64,000 bases of DNA from Axinella damicornis (Eukaryota; Porifera; Demospongiae; Axinellida; Axinellidae), in NCBI GenBank assembly GCA_963931865.1, contig OZ007509.1:18032508-18096507 (forward strand), written 5' to 3'. Each line of letters begins with the position of its first letter. Position 1 is the first letter of the stretch. The notes under the pieces are model-generated. The model saw only the letters and a program-made list of their open reading frames with translations. It was not told the origin of the DNA and did no database searches. The translations under genes and the position numbers were made by a program. Positions 43,601 through 56,900 of the stretch are shown here, in pieces.

Positions 43601-46600
43601 GAAGTAGCAAGATTTATATATTGTTGAGTCTTTAGATAGGCATTCAACCCTCTCACAGAACACAGTAGGTAGTAACATACATAAATTATACGCACAGAGT
43701 TAGAATTTACCTCGGTTTTATAAAGTAAGAAATTATGTCAACACAACGGCGCAAGACGCTTCTAATTCAGCGATCTTGAGTAATAATTACGTTCGTTGCT
43801 AAGTGACCACGCATGCGTACAAACGAGAAAATGGCGTGACTAAAGAAGCCATAGTTATTGAGTGGGCAGCTGCAGCCGCCTGGTGAAAACTTGGGAGGTT
43901 GCGAAACAGCGATGGCCAGGTGCACTACTCGGTGTGAAATGCTGCTGTTTCGTACGAAAACCATCATGAGTCATTGAGAGATTGAGTCGACGTTGAGCTA
44001 GCCCGTCTGAAGAAAGAAGAAGAAGAAGAAAGAAGAAAGAAAAACAATTTGCCCGTTTTGCGAGTACCTGGTGTGGTACTTTCGCGCCAGTTTTTCGCGA
44101 CGCGAGGAGTCTTGTTGGTCATGAAACACTCAAAGATGAACGGTATGTGGTTATAAAGGCTTATAAGTGTACCGTTTCTGAGATTTGGAGAGATTTTTTT
44201 TTATTGGCATGTATTGCGTGTACGTCGTATCCCTACATACAGAGTCTACCGACTCTGTGACTAAAAATAAGAAAAACAACAAGAAAAAGGGGCTTCCGGA
44301 TTGGACATCACACTCTCAAATATTTCTCATTACCTCCAAAATTTTGTGTAAATCAATTGCTCCCAACTTCTTAACCTCACCCCTGCAACCCTCCTGATAT
44401 CAAGATGTGGTACAAATTTTGGAAAGGACCTTCAATATTGTGTAATCATATCACATGGCCAATTGGAATCCTTCCTGGGAGAATACGAACTGGATGCAGA
44501 TCCCACCTCCTTACCCACGAGAGCCCAGAAGCCGATTAATGGGTGCAACGGGCAGATGTGACGTCCCCGGTCATGGGAATCTATGACTATAGATGAACGT
44601 TAGTGGCTGGTTAGATAGCCATCAGAATGAAAGGACTGATGCCCCACAGATAAAATACCCGCATTGGAGCTGGAAACATCACTCCCACCCCAAAATTCTA
44701 CTTCTCTATCCCTTAATCCATTGTCATCCCTTAATTCATTGTCTCATTCTGATCATCCACATGGTTTAACTTTATCCTCCATCCTGTAATATACGTACCA
44801 TCCCAGTCCAGAAGGTTGCCTATCTAAAGGTGCCCCCCCCCCCCCCCCCCCCCCCCCCCAAAAAAAAAGGGGGCCAATATAGAAAATATATGAACGATTT
44901 ATACTTCTCTCCCGCACTCCCTCTGCCTGTCTCTGTATAACTCCCTCTTCTTTTGTTTCCCTGTATTGCATATGGACTGAAGTTCCTCTATCTAAGTCTT
45001 CGTTTACTGTACTGTACCATTTCCGTTTACTTTACTTATCATTATCGGTGTGTTTTTGTAAAACCACGTGTGTCTCATAAGCTCTCATGAGCTGGCTGCT
45101 CCTGGCAGGAGACATAAAAGTTTGATTGATTGATTGATTGCCTCGAATAGGAAGTGCACCTCATTTTGAATTATAGATTTTTCCACTCCATGGGATCGAA
45201 AATGGCAGGGTTTTTGTAAAGAAGAATTCAGCACTCAATAATGAGTAGCTGGGACGAGAGTCGAACCTGCACCTAACAGTGAATATGCACCTATAAGTGA
45301 GCTGCATTTAACAGCGGCTGCTTACTAAGTCTGCAATTTCTGATGGCCCTTGGGCTACAAAAACCGTGCAATTTTGGAAAAAATTGCACGCTTTTCTATT
45401 GGAGTAAATATATGGCAACTCTATAAGTATGTGACTAATAGCGGAAGCGGTACATGCAAACGTGTTACAAATTCAAATAAACAACAGACTATAATGAGAC
45501 CTTTTACTTTGCATCAAATATAACAAAGGGAAATTGTTTCTCATGTATTTTGACTTGCTGCACGGGTAGCCTGGTGTATTTTGCAGGGCAGCATGAAAAG
45601 AAATCACAAAATTTGGGCATGCATGAAACGAAGATTAAGCATGCCTAGAGCATGCTCTTCTTAATTGGTCTGGTAAGTTTTGGTGCATATAGCTAAAAAT
45701 ATCTCTTCATAACAACCTAGCAAGTACTGCGTAGTAGTGCCAGATAAATTTTGAGGGTTGGGCTCCCGTCTGCCTCTCAGTAATTTGACACAAAAACACT
45801 TGAGCAGTGAGTCTAATTGCCTATGGGTCCAAATACCCCGGGGAATTTTACTTTCCTGTTCCAGGAGTTCATACTTCTTTCATGTAGTGTTAGAATATTG
45901 GAATGCAACTTGTTCTATATCTGGAAATTTTCGTGTAGTAAAATTTTTGTGTTTTATTACGAGGGGCAACCGCACTCCTGGTAGCCGCGGTTAAACGGTA
46001 GCACAAGCTAAGTATGACAGTTCGTTCCAATTATCACACATCACCATGATAGCTATATACAAGGAAGATCACAAATTATTTAGAGTGCTCTAGTACCAGT
46101 CATAAAGTAGCCGCGTTGCAACCTGCCGTAGCGCAAGTCAATACGTTCTAATTAACGCACATGCCACGTGGCAACCACGCTCAAGTCGATCGCGAGCAAT
46201 GGCGACCAAAAGTAAGACAAGACATTATTAAAACACTCACAACTTAGCCAGCACGGTGAGTTTCAGTATATATGCGTCAGTGAACGACAGCGATCACGGC
46301 GTGTGGTCAGAATCTTCGTGTGCCTTTCCTAAGAATGGTACTGCCACCGGAAGTCGAGAGAGCGCTCGAGCAATGGCGGCCAACGGCGAGACAAAAGCGC
46401 TCATATCTCCACCACCAAGGTGAGTTTCAGCACCAATTTTTATCATTCAGGTCAGTGCATGATAGCGATCACGGCGGTGTAGTCACAATCTCTGTAGGCC
46501 AATCCTAAGTACTCAAACATTATTTATATTATGTTATATTATATTACGCGGCACAATTTTCTCTATACCAGGAGTGTAATTTCGTGTCATAATATTTTCG

Positions 46601-49600
46601 TGGATTGGGTTACCCACGAAAAAATTTTTACGGCAACTTCTCTGACACGTCGGAGAAAAGAAGTATGAAGGGCTTGCTGTGAAGCTACCGCGTTTATCCG
46701 GAACCTTGGAAGCAGCTGTTGGCCAAGAACTCGTGAATGAAAACCTAGGAACGCCACAGACAGGTACCCGCGTACGCTATGGCTGAAATGATTATCAGAC
46801 ACTTACCGCCGCGAGCTTGAAAGGTGTCGCGTGTTTGCTCGCTTTCCCAAGGAGACCGTCCCTCGGTTGCAGGTGCTGTCTAACGAGGGCCATCTCGCGA
46901 AGTAACTGGCTAGCATCGCAAAAAGATTCTGACTGTAATAGCTAACTAGTACTATTCACTCGTGTAGAAATATTTTCGTGTATAAAATTTTCGTGGTTTA
47001 TGGCAACCACGAAAATATTTTTACAACAAAAATTTCCAGATATACGGTAGTTCCTGAGCTACAAAGCAGCTAAGTTAGCAGTAATCAACTTGTACATCGT
47101 AATCTTAATTTGTGAATTTTCATATCTCAAGACTTCATACAAAGTGTATGAAAATTTGCACCATAAGCTATACTATATCAGTACCCAACATATCCCATAT
47201 GTAAATGTCTCTTTTTGTCTCCCCTGACATTAATTTATTCACCAGTAAGTGTACCCCTGGACAGTATTCAACAGTGGGATACGTTTGCAGGCCTTTAGTA
47301 CCAAACACTACTAGCCATTGCTTACGTACAGCTAACAATGACAGGAAGAGTAAAGGGGAAGAATCAGACACAGCTTCTGTAGCGATATACTCTTACAGTT
47401 GTTGAAGTGGGGTGGTAGTACTCAAAAGACCCTCTGGCAGCGCTGTCAACTGGTTGGAAGAGAGATCCCTGGAGAATGAGAAGACAGACAAGCCTGTAAC
47501 GCTGAGTAAAGGGGAAGAATCAGACACACTGCAGCTTCTGTATATGATACACACTTACAGGCGCTGAAGTTGGGTGGTAGCACTCAAAAGACCCTCTGGC
47601 AGTGCTGTCAACTGGTTGATCAGGAGAACCCTGGAGAATGGGAGACCAAACTAGCCTGTGAACCTGTACAATGCACCTGTACACAAGACATTATCAGAAC
47701 ATGCAACAGGAAGAGAGATACCGCAGTCACTGGTTATTAGGTGCATGCATCCACAGCAACAAAATACACGCCTATAACCACTCCATAGGGTCGAAATGGC
47801 AGGCCTTTTGTAAGAAGACTTCAGCGCTTAATAAAGAGTAGCTGGGACAAGAGTCGAACCTGCACATAACAGTGAATATGCACCTATAAGTGAGTTGCAC
47901 TTAATAATGGTATATACACCAAACAAGGAATTTTGAACTGGCTGCAGTTCAAAGCAAAACACTAGCTACCAACAATCTACCACAGTCATGATGTGTGTAC
48001 ATAATTACACCATTGCTATGATCACAGGAAGTGTCAGTATAATATAATTATGCCAGCTGCTCTGTATATCAGTATCATCCACTCCATGCCCAGTGTCCTG
48101 CATAGTGTTACATATCCTCCATGTAAATGTCCTCTTGGACATTGTTTGCAGGTGATTTTTGTCCCCCTGATAATATTCCCCGGTAAGTAATATCCTGGAC
48201 AGTATTCAACAGTGAATACTGTCCCCCTTCAGTGAATTCATGCAGGTCCGGCAGACCCGGCAACTGCCGGACCAATGATTTCACAAACCATAGAACTTGA
48301 TAAACATCAGGCGGCAGCATCCTCCACTGTGGATACTTAGTAGAAGTGTCTGGAGGACACATACCTGGCACTTGTTGAGTACGATGACGAACTTTGTGAA
48401 CAACAGTCAACAGCAATAATAGCAGTGAAATCTTGTCGTCTTATGATCAGTAGGCGTGGGCTACAAGTGCAGCTTACATTTCCTTTCCACATCAAGAGTG
48501 AGATGGTTAAGATTGCACAGAAACCATGAAAGCAGTGCCAGTACAGTGCACAGCACAAAGGTACTATGAGAGCCCATCCAAGCAACTGAAAAGTGACGGG
48601 GATTTTGCCGCTTCACGTGGGATTGGATTGGGACTACGCGCCTTTATGAACTGCCTTCAGTGGCCCTATATCATTTTGCAATTGCCCTACAAAACCACAA
48701 ATCGCTTCCACCTCCTCTGGAATAATTGTGCTCACCTTGGGATAGGTTTGCAGGGCTATATAACAAACACTACTAACTAGTGCATACGTGGTTGACCACA
48801 CAGAGATGCCTCGCAGGAAGCCTTGATATAATTTGGCAGTTGATAATCTCTACCACTTTTGTAAATGTATGTGTGATGGCCCCCACAGGCTCAGCATTCT
48901 CAACATTATGAAATCATCACGAGCGATGGCGAGTCCGCTATGTGAACGGTGAACGTCAACTTCATTCTGCCTGCCAAGTCTCTTTCTCTTGCGGTCAGCC
49001 GCTCTGACAGTCTCCCTCCTCGCCTCATTAGTTCTCCCTCGATGTCGCCGCACTCTTTGTCTTGCCAATCGTCGTCTCCGTCAGCTCTGACACTCATCCA
49101 TTTTGTATAGCATGCAGCGCGTGACAAACGAGATCACATGGTGCGGGTTGTATATGCGCGTGCACGGGGTCCAACGTGTAATTTACGTGCGGGGCCACAA
49201 TGCGTTACAGACAAATATATACAGTCGCACTAGCCCAGATTCAACCTCCAAACTGCACGATTAGTTGGCTCGCTTCCTGCTCGGCAACAAGTACTACCAG
49301 CCATTGCTTACATACAGCTAATAATGACAGGAAGAGTAAAGGGGAAGAATGAGGCACAGCTTCTGTAGTGACATACACTTACAGGTGTTGAAGTTGGGTG
49401 GTAGTATTCAAAAGACCCTCTGGGAGCCCTGTCAACCAGTTGACGCCGAGATACCTGGAGAATGAGAGACCAAACAAGCCTGTGAACCTGTACAATGCAC
49501 CTGTACACAAAGACATTATCAGAACATGCAACAGAAAGAGAGATACCGCGATCGCTTGTTATCAGTGGAATGCGCCTATATTTCCACAGGAACGAAATAT

Positions 49601-52600
49601 GTGCCTATAAGTGAGATGCACTTAAATTCGAATGACAAGCCTCAAATAGGATCCATAGGATCGAAAATGGCAGGGTTTCTCATGACATCTGGTACAGAGG
49701 AAGACAGCCCGGTGAAACCCAAAGCTAAGCGACAATGTTCAAGACCTTCACTTCATGTTAGGTATGCTGCATTAAAATAACAATGCATTATCTAATTTCA
49801 GAGAGTACATTTTGTTCCTTGTAGCTAATTGGTTATTGATTGTGATCCCCTCCGATCTGTTTTAGGAGATCCTTATTTCACGATGAGGATGAGGAGGATG
49901 AATTGGATGGCTTCCAGAGGTACAGGTGCTTGAAATTTAAATGGGGTTGTAGTTTACTACAACCCCCCAAAACATGAACATGCAGTGGTACGTCCATTAT
50001 GGGACACTTCTGTGTATTTTCAGTTTGATAGGCATGTCCACTGAATGATGCAAAAGAAATGTTACTGAATCACGTCAATTATAATTGCATTACTGCATTG
50101 AATTACTATGTTAGATTACATACCAGGCGGTGTTATATGACGTGATCACTGATCTTGCATGCTTACTTTTCAGAGGTGCAGACACAGACTCTGACACATC
50201 TGATGCAGATTCTGATGCAGATATAGAATACTGCAACAACGCAGAACAACCCCAAACGTCCGATTTTTGGAGATCCCCAATCACCCTGGCTGAAACTATC
50301 ATTCGGATAATTCCGAATCCAGTGGATCCCAGTAGGATCTGCAAAATGCAACCCCAGACCGTTGAATGCAATGCAACGTTTGTTGTCGACATGACAAAAC
50401 TGAAGGATTCTCGAGACCTTACTGCTGATGCTCATGGAGCATGGATACCAGGTGGAAAGCCACGAGTACATTTCTGTGTGGAGAGTAATAAGGCAGGGAA
50501 GATCCTCCGGGTGTCATGCACTGAGACAACATTCTCACAAGTCGTGTAACTTATGTAATTGTTAATACACAGTTTGACATTGTGTGTGACATTGTGTCCA
50601 TACACTACAGCTGGCATACTTTCCCAAAGTTCGGGAGACAAGATGTCTGTCTATACACTTCATCGGTACTACAGCAAGCACTCCACAGCTTCAGATTTCA
50701 GCAGCAGGACTGTGGCCACATTGAAAGGTCAGGAGGATGCTGTGTTAGCAAAAATTATTATGAAGTTCAAATTGACTACATTATCAAGGTGATCAATAAT
50801 ATTGTCCAGACTTAAAAATCGTTTTCCACACTCCAGTGATTCACCTGTGAGGTATCATCATGCACTCTTGTGTGTGTATGTAATGCTGCCGAGCAGTATA
50901 GAATGCGCAGAGTATGACGTTCGTATATTGAGACACAAACAACGTCACTTCATTTCTTATGCTCTTCCATGCATGCAGTAGCTGCAGCAGAGTATTTTAT
51001 CAGAATACGGTTTAGTTGTTTCTTGCTAAGGTCCAGTAGGTCCCTTGCAGCATGCAGCCCAGTCTGTTGATTTTGGTCTCACCTCTGAATTCGCATCTGA
51101 GGAACCATTCTTTCTCAGTGGGCTAGAACCTGCATGTGTTTCGAGGAGCCAAAGTTAATCTGAGCCTGCAGGGTGATTGCCCCATTTAAAATAAAACAAT
51201 GCTGCTGTAAGCAGCCTTTGTTTGTTAAAATTAATGAGGCCTTGGGGAAGTGTTTCACCATCTCACTGATAGTGACTGATAGTTGAAATCTGATATGGCT
51301 AATCAGTTTGCAAAAATGGTGAACAGTCAGCAGGTAGCACCTCTCAAGGATGTGAATTAGCACACCTGTCTTACACAGATTGCAGCACCTCTTTGAGAGA
51401 GACCTCACCTGTCTGTCTACCCTTTGTCTACCTTTGCCTCCAGACAACTGGTTGTAGTCTGAGAAATCCTAAGATTTCTATGTATAATTTATTTATGCAG
51501 GTCCTGATGGTGAATTGCAGAACTTTGCTGTGGTTCAGTACTCCTTCAAGGGGGAGGAGCACTCAATTCAGATACGTAGCCACAGAAACACTCACCATGG
51601 CAAGCCGTACATCTGAACCTTCCCGAGCACCATGCAACACCTGAAGAAGTTATCCACTGAGGCCACTCCAAAGCAGGCTGTGTTCATTGCATCTAAAGAG
51701 GAAGGAGGGATACTACGAGCAGAGGCCAGTGGATCACTTCCACGTGACCGTAAACAAGCAACATACTGTCGACAACGAATGAAAGCAGGCCCAGAAGCAT
51801 CATCTTCTGCAACAGCTGAACAGACTTTGTATGATGTAATTTTGATGTGCAAAGAGAGCTAAGGGACAAGGTATGCATTCATTCGTAATGTTAGTGTTGC
51901 TCCTCAAATCTCTGCGGTCTTAGCATTTGACTGGCAGCTAGAGGACATGGCCAGATGCTGCGCCAGTGGATCTCTTGGAGCCAACATAGTTGGTGTGGAT
52001 CCAACATTTGGTTGTGGCGATTTTGACGTCACTGCAACTACATTCCAGCATCCCTTGTTTGTGACCCACAAGAGCGGGACAGCTCCAGTAATGATAGGTC
52101 CACTCTTCATTCACAGACGGAAAAATCTTCAGACGCATACCTCTCCTTCTTCTCATCACTAGTGGGCCTATGTCCTGCTTTAAAAGAATTGGCTGCATTT
52201 GGGACTGATGGAGAGGATGCACTTGTGAAGGCACTTCTCATGCAGTTTCCAAACGCTGTTCACTTGAGGTGCTTTCTTCACTTTAGCCGGAACCTGAAGC
52301 AGAAGATGTCAGAATTAGGAACACCCATCGGTGTCCGCAAGGATATTGTCGAGGACATACTGGGTAATGACAATCAATCCGCACTGGCAAGCAGTACATG
52401 CGACAAAGAGTTTGAGGCAACCTTGGCAGACCTGAAGGATAAGTGGAATCGACTTGAACGAGTTCACACAGGTAAGAAACCTCAGTTTCATGACTGGTTC
52501 GTTAGTTACAAATTGAGGATGTCAAAGGGTGTATGCTAGCCCCACTCAGAGAAGCTAATGGTCTGGGTTCACCCACACCACTAATTCAAATGAATGCATC

Positions 52601-53937
52601 AACTCTGTCCTCCATGACAAACGCTATTATCGTGCAAAGAAATGGCCCGAATTTTGTGAAGCAGTAAAGCAAGTTGTTATTCAGCGAAAGGAGATCGAGA
52701 AAGCGATATCAGGTCGAGGTGAATATCGCCTCTGTGAAGAATATTCCCATTTGGGAGTATCAGAAATGCAGTGGTGGAAGATGACCCCATCCCAAAGGCA
52801 ACGCAAAATTGATGCCCTCTTTCACTATGAAGGTTGTAGACAACCCTCTCCCAAACAAGCGTCTAATGCCCACCACTTCTGTCTTCCCAATCCTCATCTG
52901 TCATCCCAAGTGTGTCCTCACCATTCACACCTCCTCCTGGAGCAGTCTCTGCACAGGTGCAGCCTGCACATACCATCGAACGGCGACCACCACCCCTCAT
53001 ACCACTTTATTCTGATCCTATTAGTAACCGGATATCGCTTACTTAGTCTCGAGGCCACATCCTGTACAGCTAGCTGTGGTGTGCGAAGCTAGTTAGCTCA
53101 TAGATGGGATCGTTTGTGTCGCGGTCAGCGTGCAGCAGTTCCGAGCTTTCACTGTAGGGGCGGGAAGCTCCGAACGAGGCCTTGTGACTATATGTTGCAG
53201 TTTGATAGAATTAAGCAGCCGTACCTCATCACGTCTGTGTAGCTTGATATTGTGTGCACAGTAGCACTCTGAAACAAGGCGGAATCGCCGTTATTATTAG
53301 CTATTAGCTATTAGCTCAATTTCATTCCATTTCATTCCATTTCGTTTCACGTTCCATAGATTCGGGTATGCCTGCCCAGTGTCCTGCATAGTGTTGCATA
53401 TCCTCCATGTAAATGTCCTCTTGGGTATCATTTGCTGGTGATTTTTGGCCTCCTGATATTATTAACTGGTAAGTAATGTCCGCCTGGACAGTATTCAATA
53501 GTGAATACTCTGGTGGATTAAGGAGTGACCACTGTACTTAAAGTTTGAGGTGGCATATATCATGTTAGCTGTACACCATGAACCTCATACTTCAGAAACA
53601 TTAATTTAGCATTAATTAGTTGTGACCATTCTATGACGTCATTTTTGGGCCACGCCCACATCCGCCCCCCCCCCCCCCCCCCCCCCCGATGAAGAGAATT
53701 ATGCCATCGCAAAATATTAGAAAAGTCGGAGCAGTTCTCCGTAGAGCTAGGGTTGATACTGTTGTTGCAGCAAAGCCCAGTCTGAGTACTAACTAAAACT
53801 CGATTGGGGTCCAGAGAATTACAAACCGTACGGGAGATAAGAGCTTACACCGATCACGAAAATGAGCGATTTTTTTAAAAAAATCGCAGGGGTGGCGGCC
53901 GGGGGGGGGGGTGGGGGGGGGGGGGGGGAGCAAGCGC

Positions 53938-53968
<31 letters not shown>

Positions 53969-56900
53969 AAAAAAAATAATTCCTAGCAGCTAGCTACTAT
54001 TAAACAGCCAACGGCTGCCCTATACTTAGTACTAGGCTGACTCGGCTAACCTTGTGTACGTACGATGTACGCGACTCGAGTTGCTGATCTGGCGCAAGTC
54101 CAGCTATCGACGTATAACCAGCGACTGGCTAGCTAAAACCGAACAGCTTGGGAACGACACCGCAATCTAGTATACCCGTGTACGTACGTATTACGTTCGT
54201 GAGCGAAATTTGAGCAAGAAAGAAGCACATGGCGGCCCCGGGACCTGCAATCCTCGTACATCTGGAGCTTGCAGTGCAAAAAGCACAAATTAAGGTGCCA
54301 CGAGAGCCCATCCTGATAGCTAAAAAATGAAGGAGAAAAATGTTTTCCGCGCTACACGCCTCTATGCACAGTGATCAGTCCACGCAAAGCGTGGTATTTT
54401 TTGTGTGTTCTTTTAGCGACCAGGAAGTGCTCTCGTAGCATCTCTACACATTCTGGACAGCACACTTTTAACTATGCATGGCTATGGTATGTTCATTGAT
54501 ACGTATCAGTCCTACCTTGTCTACTTCTCTTTAAAAGTAAACAGTCATGGGTGGGGCTGTTAGCTTCCTTCTTCAGCTCATTGTCAACGGATTACAACCA
54601 AGTGGAATGCCTACCGCACGCGCACTGCATTGACCATAGTGTGATAACATTGTATTCACAGAAACCTAAATTATTGCTGTAAAATTATAATTGTGTAGCA
54701 AGCGTATTAACCTAGCTAGCTTAGAGACTATGTCTGCCTTCAGGCTTTCAGCCCGCGAACGGTCAAGGTAGGTAAATTGATCTTACATTTCAAACATGCA
54801 GGATGCTTTTGTACGGTCTGATCAAATACATTTTTGGTTCTCCTTGAAAGGGAACCCTCGGAACCCCCTCTGGATCCGCCACTGTTTAGTACCAAACACT
54901 ACTAACAAGTATACAGCCATTGCTTACGTACAGCTAATAATGACAGGAAGAGTAAAGGGGAAGAATCAGACACAGCTTCTGTAGTGATACATACTTACAG
55001 GAATATGCATATGCACCAAGAATGCCTGGTGCACGTGAGCAAAATTAGTGGACGTGGCCTCAAGTAGTAGGCCAGCCACATGTAGCCAGAAGCTGTTGTA
55101 AGGAGATGACAGAGTTCCTGAAGTAGTGAAACTCACGGTGTGTTAGCTCACTGTCTCTGGCTATGAAGAGTAGAGTACATAGCTAAGAGTGTAGCTCCTG
55201 ACTGTGTGCTCCGCCAACTCATCCATACCATCCGCAATGTCCATCGTTAAAGTGCTTGTAGACCAGGATGTACGCACCTAAGAAATCTTCGGATGTTAAT
55301 TTTCGCATGCACCTGTGCACAGTACGACGCCACCTAGCTTTACACACACAAAATGGTCAATGATGCCATTTTCTGTTGAGCAATGATCATGTTTACAAGG
55401 CTGACATCTGGGCCTGTTGGTGATGAGGAACTTATAACTTCTCAAAAAATAACGACGATTCGCAACTTCGCTGACGGCACACATATGTGCTTGCCGACTG
55501 TTGCTGCCCAGGGAACATGGCTTAGTTTGATGTGTAGCACTTCTCACTGCCTTGTTAACATCGCAGGCTAACTCCTTCAGATAAGTTTGCAGGCCTTTAG
55601 TACCAAGTACAGCAATTGATTTTTATACAGCTAATAATGACAGGAAGAGTAAAGGATAAGAATGAGACGCAGCTTCTGTAGTGATACACACTTACAGGCG
55701 CTGAAGTTGGGTGGTAGCATTCAAAAGACCCTCTGGCAGCGCTGTCAACTGGTTGTTGCCGAGATCCCTGGAGAATGAGAGGCCAAACAAGCCTGTGAAC
55801 CTGCACAATGCACCTGTACTCAAAGACATTATCAGAACATGCAACAGGAAGAGAGATACCACAATCACTCGTTATTAGGCACATGCGCCCACATCTCCAC
55901 AGCAACAAAATACGCACCTATAAGTGAGCTGCACGGTATGCACACAAAACACAAGGAATTTTGTACTGGCTGCAGTTCAAAGCAAAACACTGGCTACCAT
56001 CAATCAACCATAGCCATGATGTGATAACTAGCAGAATGTATATATAACATTGTGGGGCGAGCCCGAGTGAGTGCATGCATATGCAGCATGCATGCATTTC
56101 GAATGTAACTCAACTTCAGGCTATCAGAATTGCAGCACAAGAACAGTTACTGTATGGACGGTACACGATGAGCACTCTCGCTCAGTCTTCTTCCGCTATG
56201 CAGTAGCTAACATGACTCAGCCATTGAAGAGCAGGTCTACGAGTCAGTAACTTCAACACAGCCGCGAGTAGCAGACGGTAAACTTGTAGCAAGCTAGATA
56301 AGTCAGAAGTCGCACTTTCGCAGTCTTTAAGCTATGTTGCCGTGCGGTAGCGCGCATCGCTGTATCCATTGAAGAGGTAGACTCGTGAGTGGTCTCCGTC
56401 CCTGTTGTAGCCATCCAAGGAGTACACGGTTCATGGATTCGTGCCTCAGGCTCACAGCTCTCAGATCAGAACTAATAGCACTGACGGTATACGTTTCGCT
56501 TAAATGCAGTACATTGTATTTACGGCACGACGTACGCAGATACATACATACATACATACAGACGCGGCTCACGTTCTACACGTCTATGTGGGGCTCGCTC
56601 AGGCTCGTCCCAATTACACAATTGCTATGATCACAGGAAGTGTCAGTATAATAGATGCCAGCTGCTCTGTCTAGTACACCAGTTATCATCCACCCCATGC
56701 CCAGTGTCCTGCAAGGTGTAGCATATCCTCCATGTAACTGTCTTCTTGGGCATTATTTGCAGGTGATTTTGATATTATTCACCGGTAAGCAATGTCCTGG
56801 ACAGTATTCAACAGTGAATACTGTCCCCCCTCAATGAATTCATGCAGGGGTGGTGGAACAGGTCTGGCAGGCCTGGCAACTGCCAGACCAATGATTTCAC

